Assembly: GCA_965279355.1 (NCBI GenBank)
Contig: OZ257155.1
Span: 2,046,001 to 2,110,000, forward strand
Direction: 5' to 3'
DNA: 64,000 bases
DNA from: G965279355 sp965279355
GTDB lineage: Bacteria > Pseudomonadota > Alphaproteobacteria > CACIAM-22H2
Shown here in pieces: positions 41,518 to 50,117 of this stretch. The position numbers and the translations under genes were made by a program. Position 1 is the stretch's first letter. Every line of letters starts with the position of its first letter. The notes beneath the pieces were generated by a model, which worked only from the letters and a program-made list of their open reading frames with translations, was not told the origin of the DNA and searched no databases.

Positions 41518-43568
41518 CGCAGCGCAGCGGCGATGTTGCCGCCGTCGACGGTCAGGATGGCGCCGGTGGTCTTGCTCGCCAGCGCCAGCACGACAAAGGC
41601 CTGCCCGACATCGCTCGCCTTCACTTCACGGCCGAGCAGATTGCCCCCCATGTAGTCGAGCTCCGTGAGGCCGCGTGCCTTGGACCGGCTGGCGATCATC
41701 TCATCGGTCAGCAGTCCCGTGCGCACGCGGTCGGCGTTCACGCCGTTGGCGCGGATGCCGTCCTTGCCATAATCGACCGCATATTGGCGCAACAGGAACA
41801 GCGTCGTCGCTTTCGGCAAACCGTAGGGACCGAAATCCGGCCCCGGATTCACCGCCTGCTTCGACACGTTGAACAGCAGACAGCCGCCGGTCGCCTGCGC
41901 TTTCATGATGCGGATGGCGTTCTGCGCCACGCTCTGATGCGCGAAGAAATTAAGCTCGAAGCTCTCGCGCAGGACCTTCTCGTCGACCTCGCCGATCCTG
42001 CCCTGCCAGGCCGCCCCGGCATTCGACACCACAATATCGACACCGCCGAACGTCGCCGCCGCCCTGTCGAAAGCCGCGCGTACGTCTTCGGGCTTGGTGA
42101 CATCGCAGCCGATGCCGATCCCACCGAACTTCTTGGCCGCGGCCGAAGCCGCCGCACCATCGCGATCCAGCAGCACGATCTCCGCGCCCTGCGCGGCAAA
42201 CGCCGCCGCCGTTGCGGCACCGATGCCGCTCGCCCCGCCGGTGACCAGTACGACCTGACGCGCCAGCGGCTTCTCGGCTTCCTTGCCAAGCTTCGCCTGC
42301 TCCAGCGACCAGTACTCGACATCGAAGATGTCGGCCTCGGACACGCTCTCGAACCTGCCGATCGCCTCGGCATCCGGGATCGTCAGCACGGCGTTATCCG
42401 CCACATCGGCTGCGATCTTCGCGTCCTTCGACGACTTGCCCAGCGCGAACAGGCCGACACCCGGCACCAGGATCACGCGCGGCACCGTATCCAGCATCTT
42501 CTTCTTGGGTACGGCACGGCCGTTGTTGCGCTCGAAATACGCCTTGTACTCGGTGGCGTAGGCATCGAATGCGTCTTTGGCTGCCTTGGCGAACTCGGCG
42601 AGCTTGCCTGCTTCCGGCGCCGGCACCAGCAGCGGTTTCGCCTTGGTGCGGATGACGTGATCGGGGGTGATGACACCCGATTGCGAATAGCGCGCGACCT
42701 CGGCGCCGTTCACGAAGTTCAGAATCGCCGGGCTGGTGCGGAACTCCATGACAAAGCGCTTGTAGACGCCGTCGGCCTTGTCCTCAGGAATGGCGGCCAG
42801 GCCGCGCAGGATCGGTGCGATCTCGGCAGCACTCGCCAGCTTCGCCGGCAGGGCCGCAGACTTGAAGCTCTTGCGCTCACCCTTGGCGATCCGCTGCTCG
42901 GCGAGCGTCACCAGCTCGATCATCCGGTTATAGGCCTCTTCAGCCGTATCGCCCCAGGAGAAGATGCCATGCTTGTGCAGCACCAGACCGTCGGCCTTGG
43001 GCATCTTCTTCTGCGCTTCGGACGCCATGCGCGCGAGCGCGAAACCCGGCATCACATAGGGCACCACCGCAGCGCGATCGCCATAGATCTCGCGCAGCAG
43101 GTCCTCGCCATTCGCGTGATCGGACACTGCCAGCACCGCGTTGGCATGCGTATGGTCGATGAACTTATGCGGCAGGAAGGCGTGGAACAGCGTCTCGACC
43201 GACGGGTTCGGGGCCGAGGCATCCAGCAGGTTTAGCCGCTGGAAGTTCACCATGTCTTCGTCGCTCAGCTTGTCGAGCGCAAACAGGCGGCGCAGCGGCT
43301 CAAGGCGCACGGCGGGCAGGCCCGGCGGCTCGATCACGCCCATGTCCCAGCCGGACCCCTTGACGCACAGCACGTCGACCTCATCGCCGAGCGTGTCCTG
43401 CATCTTCGTCTTCACCGATGTGTTGCCGCCGCCATGCAGCACCAGCGCCGGCACGCCGCCCAGCAGGCGCGTGGTGTAGGTGCGCAGCGCGAGGTCGCGG
43501 TTCACGCCCTTGGCGCCATAACGTGCGACGGCCTCTTCAGCCTCTTTGCTCGACCAGAGATTCTTCAT
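41514..43568 (-). CDS. Bifunctional class II aldolase / short-chain dehydrogenase (RhaD-SDR fusion)
   Basis: 684 aa fusion. The N-terminal class II aldolase domain (about 1-400) has LHGGGNTSVK, a zinc-type DHTHANAVLAVSDHAN (two His) and VLHKHGIFSWGD (third His). The C-terminal SDR (about 425-684) has VTGGASGIGAATAAAF, NAGAAWQG and catalytic YGLPK. Homologues cleave rhamnulose-1-phosphate to DHAP plus lactaldehyde and then oxidise or reduce the aldehyde. mtnP is 13 nt upstream with no rhamnose genes present, so methylthioribulose- or 5-deoxyribulose-1-phosphate is a plausible substrate (inferred). The gene symbol is withheld for that reason. Confidence 0.9.
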   Translation of the reverse strand: MKNLWSSKEAEEAVARYGAKGVNRDLALRTYTTRLLGGVPALVLHGGGNTSVKTKMQDTLGDEVDVLCVKGSGWDMGVIEPPGLPAVRLEPLRRLFALDKLSDEDMVNFQRLNLLDASAPNPSVETLFHAFLPHKFIDHTHANAVLAVSDHANGEDLLREIYGDRAAVVPYVMPGFALARMASEAQKKMPKADGLVLHKHGIFSWGDTAEEAYNRMIELVTLAEQRIAKGERKSFKSAALPAKLASAAEIAPILRGLAAIPEDKADGVYKRFVMEFRTSPAILNFVNGAEVARYSQSGVITPDHVIRTKAKPLLVPAPEAGKLAEFAKAAKDAFDAYATEYKAYFERNNGRAVPKKKMLDTVPRVILVPGVGLFALGKSSKDAKIAADVADNAVLTIPDAEAIGRFESVSEADIFDVEYWSLEQAKLGKEAEKPLARQVVLVTGGASGIGAATAAAFAAQGAEIVLLDRDGAAASAAAKKFGGIGIGCDVTKPEDVRAAFDRAAATFGGVDIVVSNAGAAWQGRIGEVDEKVLRESFELNFFAHQSVAQNAIRIMKAQATGGCLLFNVSKQAVNPGPDFGPYGLPKATTLFLLRQYAVDYGKDGIRANGVNADRVRTGLLTDEMIASRSKARGLTELDYMGGNLLGREVKASDVGQAFVVLALASKTTGAILTVDGGNIAAALR

Positions 43569-43581
43569 CGATCAATTCCGC

Positions 43582-44478
43582 TCAGCGATTGAGGACGCGG
43601 CCGGCGACCACGTCGAGCTTCTTCATGACCGCCGGATCGCGACCGGCCGGTCCGGTGATGAGCGCGTATTCCAGCGAGGTGTGACACCCGGCAAGACAGG
43701 CCTCGGTGCGATGGCGCAGCCGGGGCGCCACCTTGCGCACGAGCGAACGGGCATTGTCGGCATTGCCCAGCAGCACCTTGATCACCGCATCGACCGTGAC
43801 GTGATCGTGGTCGGGATGCCAGCAATCGTAATCCGTGACCATGGCGACGGTTGCGTAGCAGAGCTCCGCCTCACGGGCGAGCTTGGCTTCGGGCATGTTC
43901 GTCATGCCGATCACGTCACAATTCCACTGGCGGTAAAGGTTCGATTCCGCCTTGGACGAGAATTGCGGACCTTCCATGACGACATAGGTGCCGCCGCGCT
44001 TGATCGACAGGCCAAGCTCATCGCCCGCCGTCATCAGATGATCGCCGAGGCGCCGGCACACCGGCTCCGCCATCGACACATGCGCGACACAGCCGGTCTC
44101 GAAGAAGCTCTTGGTGCGCGCGAAGGTGCGGTCGATGAACTGATCGACGACGACAAACGTGCCGGGCGGCAGATTCTCGCGCAGGCTGCCGACCGCGCTG
44201 ACCGAGATGATCTCAGTGACGCCGGAGCGCTTCAGGGCATCGATATTGGCGCGGAAGTTGAGTTCGGACGGCGGCACGCGATGCCCGCGGCCGTGACGCG
44301 GCAGAAACACCAGCTTCTGTCCGTCCAGCTCGCCGAACATGAGGTCGTCGGAGGGATCGCCCCACGGGGTGGGCACATGCTGCCAGCGCACGTTGGTCAG
44401 GCCCGGGATGTCGTACACCCCGCTGCCGCCAATGATTCCCAGAACCGGCTGCTTTTCAGGCGCGGACGGCGTGCTCAT
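43582..44478 (-). CDS. mtnP: S-methyl-5'-thioadenosine phosphorylase
   Basis: 298 aa. The PNP-superfamily phosphate motif is LGIIGGSGVYDIPGL; FLPRHGRGHRVPPSELNFRANIDALKR and VSVSAVGSLRENLPPGTFVVVDQFIDRT are MTAP signatures; VVMEGPQFSSKAESNLYRQWNCDVIGMTNMPEAKLAREAELCYATV gives the base and ribose site. It phosphorolyses methylthioadenosine (and often 5'-deoxyadenosine) to adenine and the 1-phosphate sugar. It lies directly upstream of the fused aldolase/dehydrogenase. mtnA and mtnK are not in the window. Confidence 0.95.
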   Translation of the reverse strand: MSTPSAPEKQPVLGIIGGSGVYDIPGLTNVRWQHVPTPWGDPSDDLMFGELDGQKLVFLPRHGRGHRVPPSELNFRANIDALKRSGVTEIISVSAVGSLRENLPPGTFVVVDQFIDRTFARTKSFFETGCVAHVSMAEPVCRRLGDHLMTAGDELGLSIKRGGTYVVMEGPQFSSKAESNLYRQWNCDVIGMTNMPEAKLAREAELCYATVAMVTDYDCWHPDHDHVTVDAVIKVLLGNADNARSLVRKVAPRLRHRTEACLAGCHTSLEYALITGPAGRDPAVMKKLDVVAGRVLNR

Positions 44479-44563
44479 GGACTCGAAAACTCCTGTGGAA
44501 TTTGCCGGGCGTGTTTAAGCCCAACCGGCCGCGTTGGCAATTCAGGGAACCGCGACGGAACCG

Positions 44564-45118
44564 TCAGTCACCGATGCGACTGAGCCAGCCGCGAACGGCC
44601 GCCGTGGCGACGTTTTCATGGGTGCGGATGTAGCTGAGTTCCATCCGGTCGCCCGTGACCTGACGCGAATAAATCTGCAGGTCGCTATGCCCGTCCTCCA
44701 GCACCGTATAGATGGTCACGACCAGCGCCTTCCCCTCTATGCGCGCCCACACGAGGGGTTGTCCCTCGAGCGGTGCCGCGGGCTCGACCGAGCGATACCA
44801 GCCGGGGCGGACATCCGGCACGAACGCATAAGTGGCGGTTCTGCGCTGCAGATGTGGGGCCTCGCCACCGTTGCGATGCGACAGCACCGTCGTCCACGTA
44901 ATCACGAAGCCCTCGCCGGCCGCGCGGATCGTGACGTCCATATCGCGCACCCGCAGCGGCGCCGCGGAGGGCAGATCGGCCGTGGCGGACAGTCCGCGTC
45001 CGATAAACTGGCCCAAAAAGCGTGCATGCGCGGGCTCCGCCCCGCCTGCCGAAACCTGCGTGAAGCCCGCAAATAGGAGAACTGCTAAAACAAAGTAGCG
45101 GGATAGCCGGACTTTCAT
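44564..45118 (-). CDS. Secreted protein of unknown family (paralogue of the gene at 45127)
   Basis: 184 aa with a Sec signal peptide (about residues 1-25, hydrophobic YFVLAVLLFAGF, cleavage near VSAGG). The mature part is beta-rich: FLGQFIGRGLSA, DMDVTIRAAGEGFVITWTTVL, RRTATYAFVPD, PLVWARIEGKALVVTIYTVLEDGHSDLQIYSRQVTGDRMELSYIR. Each block has a counterpart in the adjacent upstream gene, so the two arose by duplication. It is probably periplasmic. No family recognised. Confidence 0.8.
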   Translation of the reverse strand: MKVRLSRYFVLAVLLFAGFTQVSAGGAEPAHARFLGQFIGRGLSATADLPSAAPLRVRDMDVTIRAAGEGFVITWTTVLSHRNGGEAPHLQRRTATYAFVPDVRPGWYRSVEPAAPLEGQPLVWARIEGKALVVTIYTVLEDGHSDLQIYSRQVTGDRMELSYIRTHENVATAAVRGWLSRIGD

Positions 45119-45126
45119 CGCGCCCG

Positions 45127-45792
45127 TCAGTTGGCGTTCTTGATCAGCTTGCCGCGCACCCGCCGCTGCCGCTCGCCGTCCACCACGCGCGTGTACACTA
45201 GGTCCATGCCGGAGCCGGAAAGGGTGCGCGCATAAGTCTGGATTTCGTGGCGGCCGTCGGCCTGCACGGAGAACAAATGCACGGTCAGTGTGTCTCTGGC
45301 GATCCGCGCCCAGGCAATGGTGCCGCCGTTCAACGGATCGCTGTTATCGATGGCGCGGAACAGGCCCGCCCGAGGGCCAGGCATGAACGTCATCGTCGTG
45401 GCGCGGCGACGGCTTTCAGGGTTTTGACTGCTCGCATTCGGCCGCACCACCGTCGTCCAGGCGATCGTCATCCCACCGCCCTCGGCCGGCCCGATGCGCA
45501 CGTCGAGATCGCGCTGAGTGACGCCGAGATAGGCGATGTCCTCGCTGTCTGCGATGCCGCTGCCGGCAAAACTGCCGAAGAACGCCTTGATATCGAGGTT
45601 GCGCGCCGGCGCGCGGGTCGTGGGCGCACGGCCGGGGGCGGGCGTCGCCTGCACCGGCTGCGCCTGGCTGAGTTGCAGCCGGTCGGTGCGGACCATCCCG
45701 GTATCTATGGGCCCGGTGATCTGCGCCGCCAGCGGCGACGACAGAATCATCGCGGCGCTGCCGCACACCATCGCAAGATATCGATAACCCAT
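45127..45792 (-). CDS. Secreted protein of unknown family (paralogue of the gene at 44564)
   Basis: 221 aa from ATG 45792; a longer frame overlaps hemF. A signal peptide (YLAMVCGSAAMILSSPLAAQ) is followed by a Pro/Ala-rich linker of about 40 residues absent from the paralogue. The conserved core is AFFGSFAGSGIA, DLDVRIGPAEGGGMTIAWTTVV, RRATTMTFMPGPRAGLFR, GTIAWARIARDTLTVHLFSVQADGRHEIQTYARTLSGSGMDLVYTRVV. It lies 49 nt after hemF and 8 nt before its paralogue. Function unknown; likely periplasmic. Confidence 0.8.
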   Translation of the reverse strand: MGYRYLAMVCGSAAMILSSPLAAQITGPIDTGMVRTDRLQLSQAQPVQATPAPGRAPTTRAPARNLDIKAFFGSFAGSGIADSEDIAYLGVTQRDLDVRIGPAEGGGMTIAWTTVVRPNASSQNPESRRRATTMTFMPGPRAGLFRAIDNSDPLNGGTIAWARIARDTLTVHLFSVQADGRHEIQTYARTLSGSGMDLVYTRVVDGERQRRVRGKLIKNAN

Positions 45793-45841
45793 CGCCAATC
45801 TCCCCGGTTGCGCCGCAAGTGTATCACGGCGCCCGGCGATG

Positions 45842-46714
45842 CTAGGGCCACGCGACATTCGGCGGCAACGACATCAGGATCGCCTCGACATTGCCGCCGG
45901 TCATCAGGCCGAACTTCGTGCCGCGATCGTAGAGAAGATTGAACTCGACGTAGCGCCCGCGCCGCACCAGCTGCTGCTGGCGCTGCGCCTCCGTCCACGG
46001 CTGGTTCAGGTGACGACGGACGATCTTCGGATACACGTCGAGAAACGCGAGGCCGACATCGCGCACGTAGGCGAAATCCCTGTCCCAGGAATCGGCTGAG
46101 CCGAGATCGTCGAAGAAAATGCCGCCGATGCCGCGTGGCTCGTTGCGATGCTTGAGAAAGAAGTACTCGTCGCACCACGCCTTGAAGCGCGGGTAATACG
46201 TGGGGTCGTGGCTGTCGCAGGCCTGGCGGCAGGCTTCGTGGAACGTTTTGGTATCGGCCTCGACCGGCGCCACCGGCGTCAGATCCATGCCGCCGCCGAA
46301 CCAGCCCTTGGTCGTGACGATATGGCGCGTGTTCATATGGACAGCCGGCACCAGCGGCGAGCGCGGATGAATCACCAGCGAAATGCCGCTCGCCCAGAAG
46401 CGCGGATCGTCCTCGGCCCCGGCGATCTGTTTGCGGAACTCGGGGCTGAATTCGCCATGCACGGTGGAGACGTTGACGCCGCCCTTTTCGAAGACGCGGC
46501 CATGAATGATCGACATCACGCCGCCGCCACCGCCGACACCTTCTGTGGTCTGTCGCTCCCAGGCGCGGCGCTCGAAGCGGCCTGGCGGCAGGTCGGCATT
46601 CTGCCCGCTCAGCTCATCCTCCAGCTTTTCAAGCGCGGCGCAGATGCGGTCGCGCAAGTCGATGAACCAGGCTTCGGCGGTTGCCTTACGGGTTTCAACA
46701 AGCGACTCGGTCAT
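45842..46714 (-). CDS. hemF: Oxygen-dependent coproporphyrinogen III oxidase
   Basis: 290 aa, normal length. It has GGGGGVMSIIHGRVFEKGGVNVSTVHG, the signature VHMNTRHI, WFGGGMDLTPV, the YYPRFKAWCDEYFFLKHRNEPRGIGGIFFDD block, and the end YVEFNLLYDRGTKFGLMTGGNVEAILMSLPP. It decarboxylates coproporphyrinogen III to protoporphyrinogen IX using oxygen in haem synthesis, fitting the nearby bc1 genes. It overlaps trmL by 4 nt. Confidence 0.97.
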   Translation of the reverse strand: MTESLVETRKATAEAWFIDLRDRICAALEKLEDELSGQNADLPPGRFERRAWERQTTEGVGGGGGVMSIIHGRVFEKGGVNVSTVHGEFSPEFRKQIAGAEDDPRFWASGISLVIHPRSPLVPAVHMNTRHIVTTKGWFGGGMDLTPVAPVEADTKTFHEACRQACDSHDPTYYPRFKAWCDEYFFLKHRNEPRGIGGIFFDDLGSADSWDRDFAYVRDVGLAFLDVYPKIVRRHLNQPWTEAQRQQQLVRRGRYVEFNLLYDRGTKFGLMTGGNVEAILMSLPPNVAWP

Positions 46715-47193
46715 GAGGCGACATCCAATCCAGCGGGCAGTTGACGGGTCTGGCGCAGCGCCTCGCCCAGGACGATGGCGGCGGCCAGCGCGACGTTCAG
46801 TGAGCGGGAACCGGCAACCATGGGAATGAGAATTCGCGACTCCGCCATCCGATGAACCTCATCCGGGACACCGGCGCTCTCGCGCCCGACCAACAGCGTG
46901 TCGGAAGAATGAAACTCGAACGCCTGATAGGGCCGATCACCCTTCGTGGTCAACAGAACCAGGCGCCCCGGCATCGGCAAGGCCGCCCGTCCCGCCTGAT
47001 AAGCGGCCCAGGATGGATGGCGCACCAGATCCACGCCGTCCATGTAGTCCATGCCGGCGCGCCGGAGTCGCCGGTCCGACCACACGAAGCCGCAAGGCTC
47101 GATCAGATCGACCGGCACGCCGAAGCAGGCGGCCAGGCGGAGCATGGCGCCTGTATTCTGAGGAATATCCGGCTCAAAAAGGGCTAAACGCAT
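46711..47193 (-). CDS. trmL: tRNA (cytidine(34)-2'-O)-methyltransferase (SPOUT)
   Basis: 160 aa from ATG 47193 (MRLALFEPDIPQNTGAMLRLAACFG); the upstream extension is not family-like. SPOUT trefoil-knot motifs: DIPQNTGAMLRL, LLVGRESAGVPDE and the knot IPMVAGSRSLNVALAAAIVLGEALRQ. It 2'-O-methylates the wobble nucleotide of tRNA-Leu isoacceptors. It heads the minus-strand run into hemF and is divergent from petA (248 bp between starts). Confidence 0.94.
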   Translation of the reverse strand: MRLALFEPDIPQNTGAMLRLAACFGVPVDLIEPCGFVWSDRRLRRAGMDYMDGVDLVRHPSWAAYQAGRAALPMPGRLVLLTTKGDRPYQAFEFHSSDTLLVGRESAGVPDEVHRMAESRILIPMVAGSRSLNVALAAAIVLGEALRQTRQLPAGLDVAS

Positions 47194-47238
47194 GGGAACG
47201 ACGCAGGAACGGAGGGCGGGTCCAGGGGCCTTAAGTCT

Positions 47239-47266
47239 TTGCAAGCGCGACAACATAGATTATATC
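47239..47266 (+). promoter_or_regulatory. Possible promoter of petABC
   Basis: TTGCAA (47239-47244) and TATATC (47261-47266), 16 bp apart, each matching four of six sigma70 consensus bases, in the only AT-rich part of the trmL-petA region. Confidence 0.35.
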
Positions 47267-47441
47267 CTGACCTCGGTCGGGGTCATTCGCGAGGCACCCG
47301 GGGCATGCATCTCCAGCCGCAAAATCAGCGGCAGAAGACGCCCGGGGGTATTGTCGTTTCCCGACCTTGGGAGTTTTTGATCAAGGGACGTCAGGACGGG
47401 CGGGGGGAAGCCGCTCCTGTCCATCTATTAGGATCTTCAGC

Positions 47442-47996
47442 ATGGCAAATCCCGCATCCAGCGCCACCGCCGGTCACGGCGACGCAGGCACCCGCCGCGA
47501 CTTTCTTTACCTGACCGCCGGCGCCTTCGGCGCTGTCGGCGCGGGCATGGCGCTGTGGCCGTTCATCCAGTCGATGAACCCGGCCGCCGACACGCTGGCG
47601 CTGTCGACGACGGAAGTCGACCTGACGCCGATTGAGGTCGGTCAGCGCATCAAGGTGACCTGGCGCGGCAAGCCGGTCTTCATCGACCGCCGCACGCCCC
47701 AACAGATCGAGCAGGCCCGCGCCGTCAATGTGAACGAGCTGCCGGACCCGCAGACCGATCAGGCGCGCACCAAGAAGCCGGAATGGCTGGTCGTCGTCGG
47801 CGTCTGCACGCATCTGGGCTGTATCCCGCTCGGCACCGCGACGACCGAGCCGCGCGGCGATTTCGGCGGCTGGTTCTGCCCCTGCCACGGCTCGCACTAC
47901 GACACGTCGGGCCGTATCCGCCGGGGACCTGCGCCGCAGAACCTGCCGGTTCCCGAATACGCTTTCCTTTCCGACACTTCCGTCCGCATCGGCTGA
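47442..47996 (+). CDS. petA: Ubiquinol-cytochrome c reductase iron-sulfur subunit (Rieske)
   Basis: 184 aa from ATG 47442 (AGGA 9 nt upstream). The twin-arginine signal TRRDFLYLTAGAFG also serves as membrane anchor. The Rieske cluster ligands are in CTHLGC and CPCHGSHYD. It is the 2Fe-2S subunit of the cytochrome bc1 complex, moving electrons from ubiquinol to cytochrome c1 on the periplasmic face. First of petABC. Confidence 0.97.
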   Translation: MANPASSATAGHGDAGTRRDFLYLTAGAFGAVGAGMALWPFIQSMNPAADTLALSTTEVDLTPIEVGQRIKVTWRGKPVFIDRRTPQQIEQARAVNVNELPDPQTDQARTKKPEWLVVVGVCTHLGCIPLGTATTEPRGDFGGWFCPCHGSHYDTSGRIRRGPAPQNLPVPEYAFLSDTSVRIG

Positions 47997-48003
47997 GGCA
48001 AAC

Positions 48004-49275
48004 ATGGCCAGCTCGTCACCCAGCAAGCTCTATGACAACCCGATCGTGAAGTGGGTTGAGTATCGCCTGCCGATCATCTCGTTCATCGACCACTCCCTCG
48101 GCTCGCAGTATCCGACGCCGCGTAATCTCAGCTACTGGTGGAATTTTGGCTCGCTCGCCGGCTTCGTGCTGGTGGTGATGATCCTGTCCGGCATTTTCCT
48201 TGCGATGAACTACACGCCGCATGTGCTGTTCGCGTTCGATTCGGTCGAGCGCATCATGCGCGACGTCAATTATGGCTGGCTTATCCGCTACATCCATGTG
48301 AACGGCGCGTCGATGTTCTTCATCGTCGTCTACATCCACATGTTCCGCGGCATGTATTACGGCTCCTACAAGGCGCCGCGCGAAATCCTGTGGTGGCTGG
48401 GCGTCATCATCCTGCTGCTGATGATGGCGACCGCGTTCATGGGCTACGTGCTGCCATGGGGCCAGATGAGCTTCTGGGGCGCCACCGTCATCACCAACCT
48501 GTTCTCGGCCTTCCCGCTGGTTGGCGACTGGATCGTGACGCTGCTGTGGGGCGGCTTCGCCGTCGACAACCCGACCCTGAACCGCTTCTTCTCGCTGCAC
48601 TACCTGCTGCCGTTCGCGATCGTCGGCGTGGTTGTCCTGCACATCTGGGCCCTGCACATGCACGGCTCCAACAACCCGCTCGGCATCGAGGCGAAGGGTC
48701 CGCAGGACAAGATCGCGTTCCACCCGTACTACACGATCAAGGATCTGTTCGGCCTCGCGGCGTTCACCGTGATCTTCGCCGCGTTCGTCTTCTTTGCGCC
48801 GAACTTCTTTGGCGAGCCCGACAACTACATCCCGGCGAACCCGCTCTCGACGCCGCCGCATATCGTGCCAGAATGGTACTTCCTGCCGTTCTACGCGATC
48901 CTGCGCTCGATTCCGGACAAGCTGCTGGGCGTGCTGGCGATGTTCGGCTCGATCCTTGTGCTGTTCGTGCTGCCGTGGCTCGACACCAGCCGGGTGCGCA
49001 GCGCGCGCTTCCGCCCGACCTACCGCGTGTTCTTCTGGATCTTCGTGGTTGACTGCATCGTGCTGGGTTATATCGGCTCGCAGCCGCCGGAAGGCTGGAA
49101 GCTGATTGTCGGCCAGCTCTCGACGCTCTGGTACTTCGCGCACTTCGTCATCGTCCTGCCGCTGCTCGGCTGGTTCGAACGTCCGTTACCTCTGCCTACC
49201 AGTATCTCGGAGCCCGTGCTGGGCGGTGGACGCGCCCCCGCAGGGGCCGCCACCAAGTCGATGGAGACGCACTAA
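48004..49275 (+). CDS. petB: Cytochrome b of the bc1 complex
   Basis: 423 aa, eight TM segments. Haem ligand histidines are in IHVNGASMFFIVVYIHMFRG (second helix) and FFSLHYLLPF...VVVLHIWALH (fourth helix). The Qo-site motif PEWYFLPFYAILRSIP is intact. It oxidises ubiquinol at Qo and reduces quinone at Qi. It lies 7 nt after petA and overlaps petC by 1 nt. Confidence 0.97.
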   Translation: MASSSPSKLYDNPIVKWVEYRLPIISFIDHSLGSQYPTPRNLSYWWNFGSLAGFVLVVMILSGIFLAMNYTPHVLFAFDSVERIMRDVNYGWLIRYIHVNGASMFFIVVYIHMFRGMYYGSYKAPREILWWLGVIILLLMMATAFMGYVLPWGQMSFWGATVITNLFSAFPLVGDWIVTLLWGGFAVDNPTLNRFFSLHYLLPFAIVGVVVLHIWALHMHGSNNPLGIEAKGPQDKIAFHPYYTIKDLFGLAAFTVIFAAFVFFAPNFFGEPDNYIPANPLSTPPHIVPEWYFLPFYAILRSIPDKLLGVLAMFGSILVLFVLPWLDTSRVRSARFRPTYRVFFWIFVVDCIVLGYIGSQPPEGWKLIVGQLSTLWYFAHFVIVLPLLGWFERPLPLPTSISEPVLGGGRAPAGAATKSMETH

Positions 49276-50042
49276 TGCGGAAGCTTGCTCTCACTCTCGC
49301 CGCTTCCGCGGTTTTCGCCGGTTTCGTTGGCATCGGCTCAGCCGCTGCGGCGGAAGGCGTCGCCATCCCGAAGGAAAGCTGGTCGTTCAACGGCCCGTTC
49401 GGCACCTTCGATCCGGCGGCGCGCCAGCGTGGCTTCCAAGTCTACAAGGAAGTCTGCGCGGCCTGTCACGGGCTGAAGTACGTCGCCTATCGCAACCTGC
49501 GCGACATCGGCTTCTCGGATGAGGAAGTCCGGGCCATCGCCGCCAGCGTTGAGGTCACCGACGGTCCGAACGACCAGGGCGAAATGTTCCAGCGCCCGGG
49601 CCGTGCATCCGACCGCTTCAAGTCGCCTTTCGCCAACGACAACGCCGGCCGCGCCGCGAATAACGGCGCCCTGCCGCCCGACCTGTCGCTGATGACCAAA
49701 GCGCGTGTCGGCGGGCCAAACTACCTCTACGCCCTGATGACCGGCTACGGCGATGCGCCGGCCGATGTAAAGGTCATGGAAGGCCTGCACTACAACAAGT
49801 ACTTCCCGGGCCATCAGATCGCGATGCCGAACCCGCTGAATGCCGATCAGGTCACCTATGCCGACGGCACCAAGGCGACGGTCGAGCAGATGGCCAAGGA
49901 CGTCACGGTGTTCCTGTCGTGGACGGCAGAACCGGAAATGGAAGCCCGCAAGCGCCTTGGCGTGAAGGTCATGCTCTTCCTCATCCTGCTGACCGGCCTG
50001 CTCTTCGCGGTGAAGCGCAAGGTATGGAAAGACCTGCACTGA
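49275..50042 (+). CDS. petC: Cytochrome c1
   Basis: 255 aa. A Sec signal peptide (about 1-25, to AAAAEG) precedes the mature domain. The haem motif is CAACHGLKYVAYRNL and the probable Met axial ligand follows in the later segment around MEGLHYNKYFPGHQIAMPNPL. A C-terminal TM anchor (VKVMLFLILLTGLLFAVKRKVWKDLH) is typical. It passes electrons from the Rieske protein to soluble or membrane cytochrome c. Last of petABC, followed by a strong terminator. Confidence 0.97.
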   Translation: MRKLALTLAASAVFAGFVGIGSAAAAEGVAIPKESWSFNGPFGTFDPAARQRGFQVYKEVCAACHGLKYVAYRNLRDIGFSDEEVRAIAASVEVTDGPNDQGEMFQRPGRASDRFKSPFANDNAGRAANNGALPPDLSLMTKARVGGPNYLYALMTGYGDAPADVKVMEGLHYNKYFPGHQIAMPNPLNADQVTYADGTKATVEQMAKDVTVFLSWTAEPEMEARKRLGVKVMLFLILLTGLLFAVKRKVWKDLH

Positions 50043-50060
50043 TCCTCCGGATCTGAGCAT

Positions 50061-50090
50061 AAAAAGGGCCACCTCGCGGTGGCCCTTTTT
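50061..50090. terminator. Strong Rho-independent terminator after petABC
   Basis: Perfect 13-bp stem: aaaaagggccacc (50061-50073) and ggtggcccttttt (50078-50090) with a tcgc loop. The A- and T-tracts make it usable from both strands, serving petC and the convergent SGNH hydrolase gene. Confidence 0.93.
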
Positions 50091-50117
50091 ATTTGTGCGC
50101 GATCTTAGCGGGCGCGC

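Noticed and set aside
41514..43568. Naming the fused gene rhaD/rhaE for rhamnose catabolism
   Set aside because: No rhamnose kinase, isomerase or transporter gene is nearby, while mtnP is directly upstream, so the substrate is left open.
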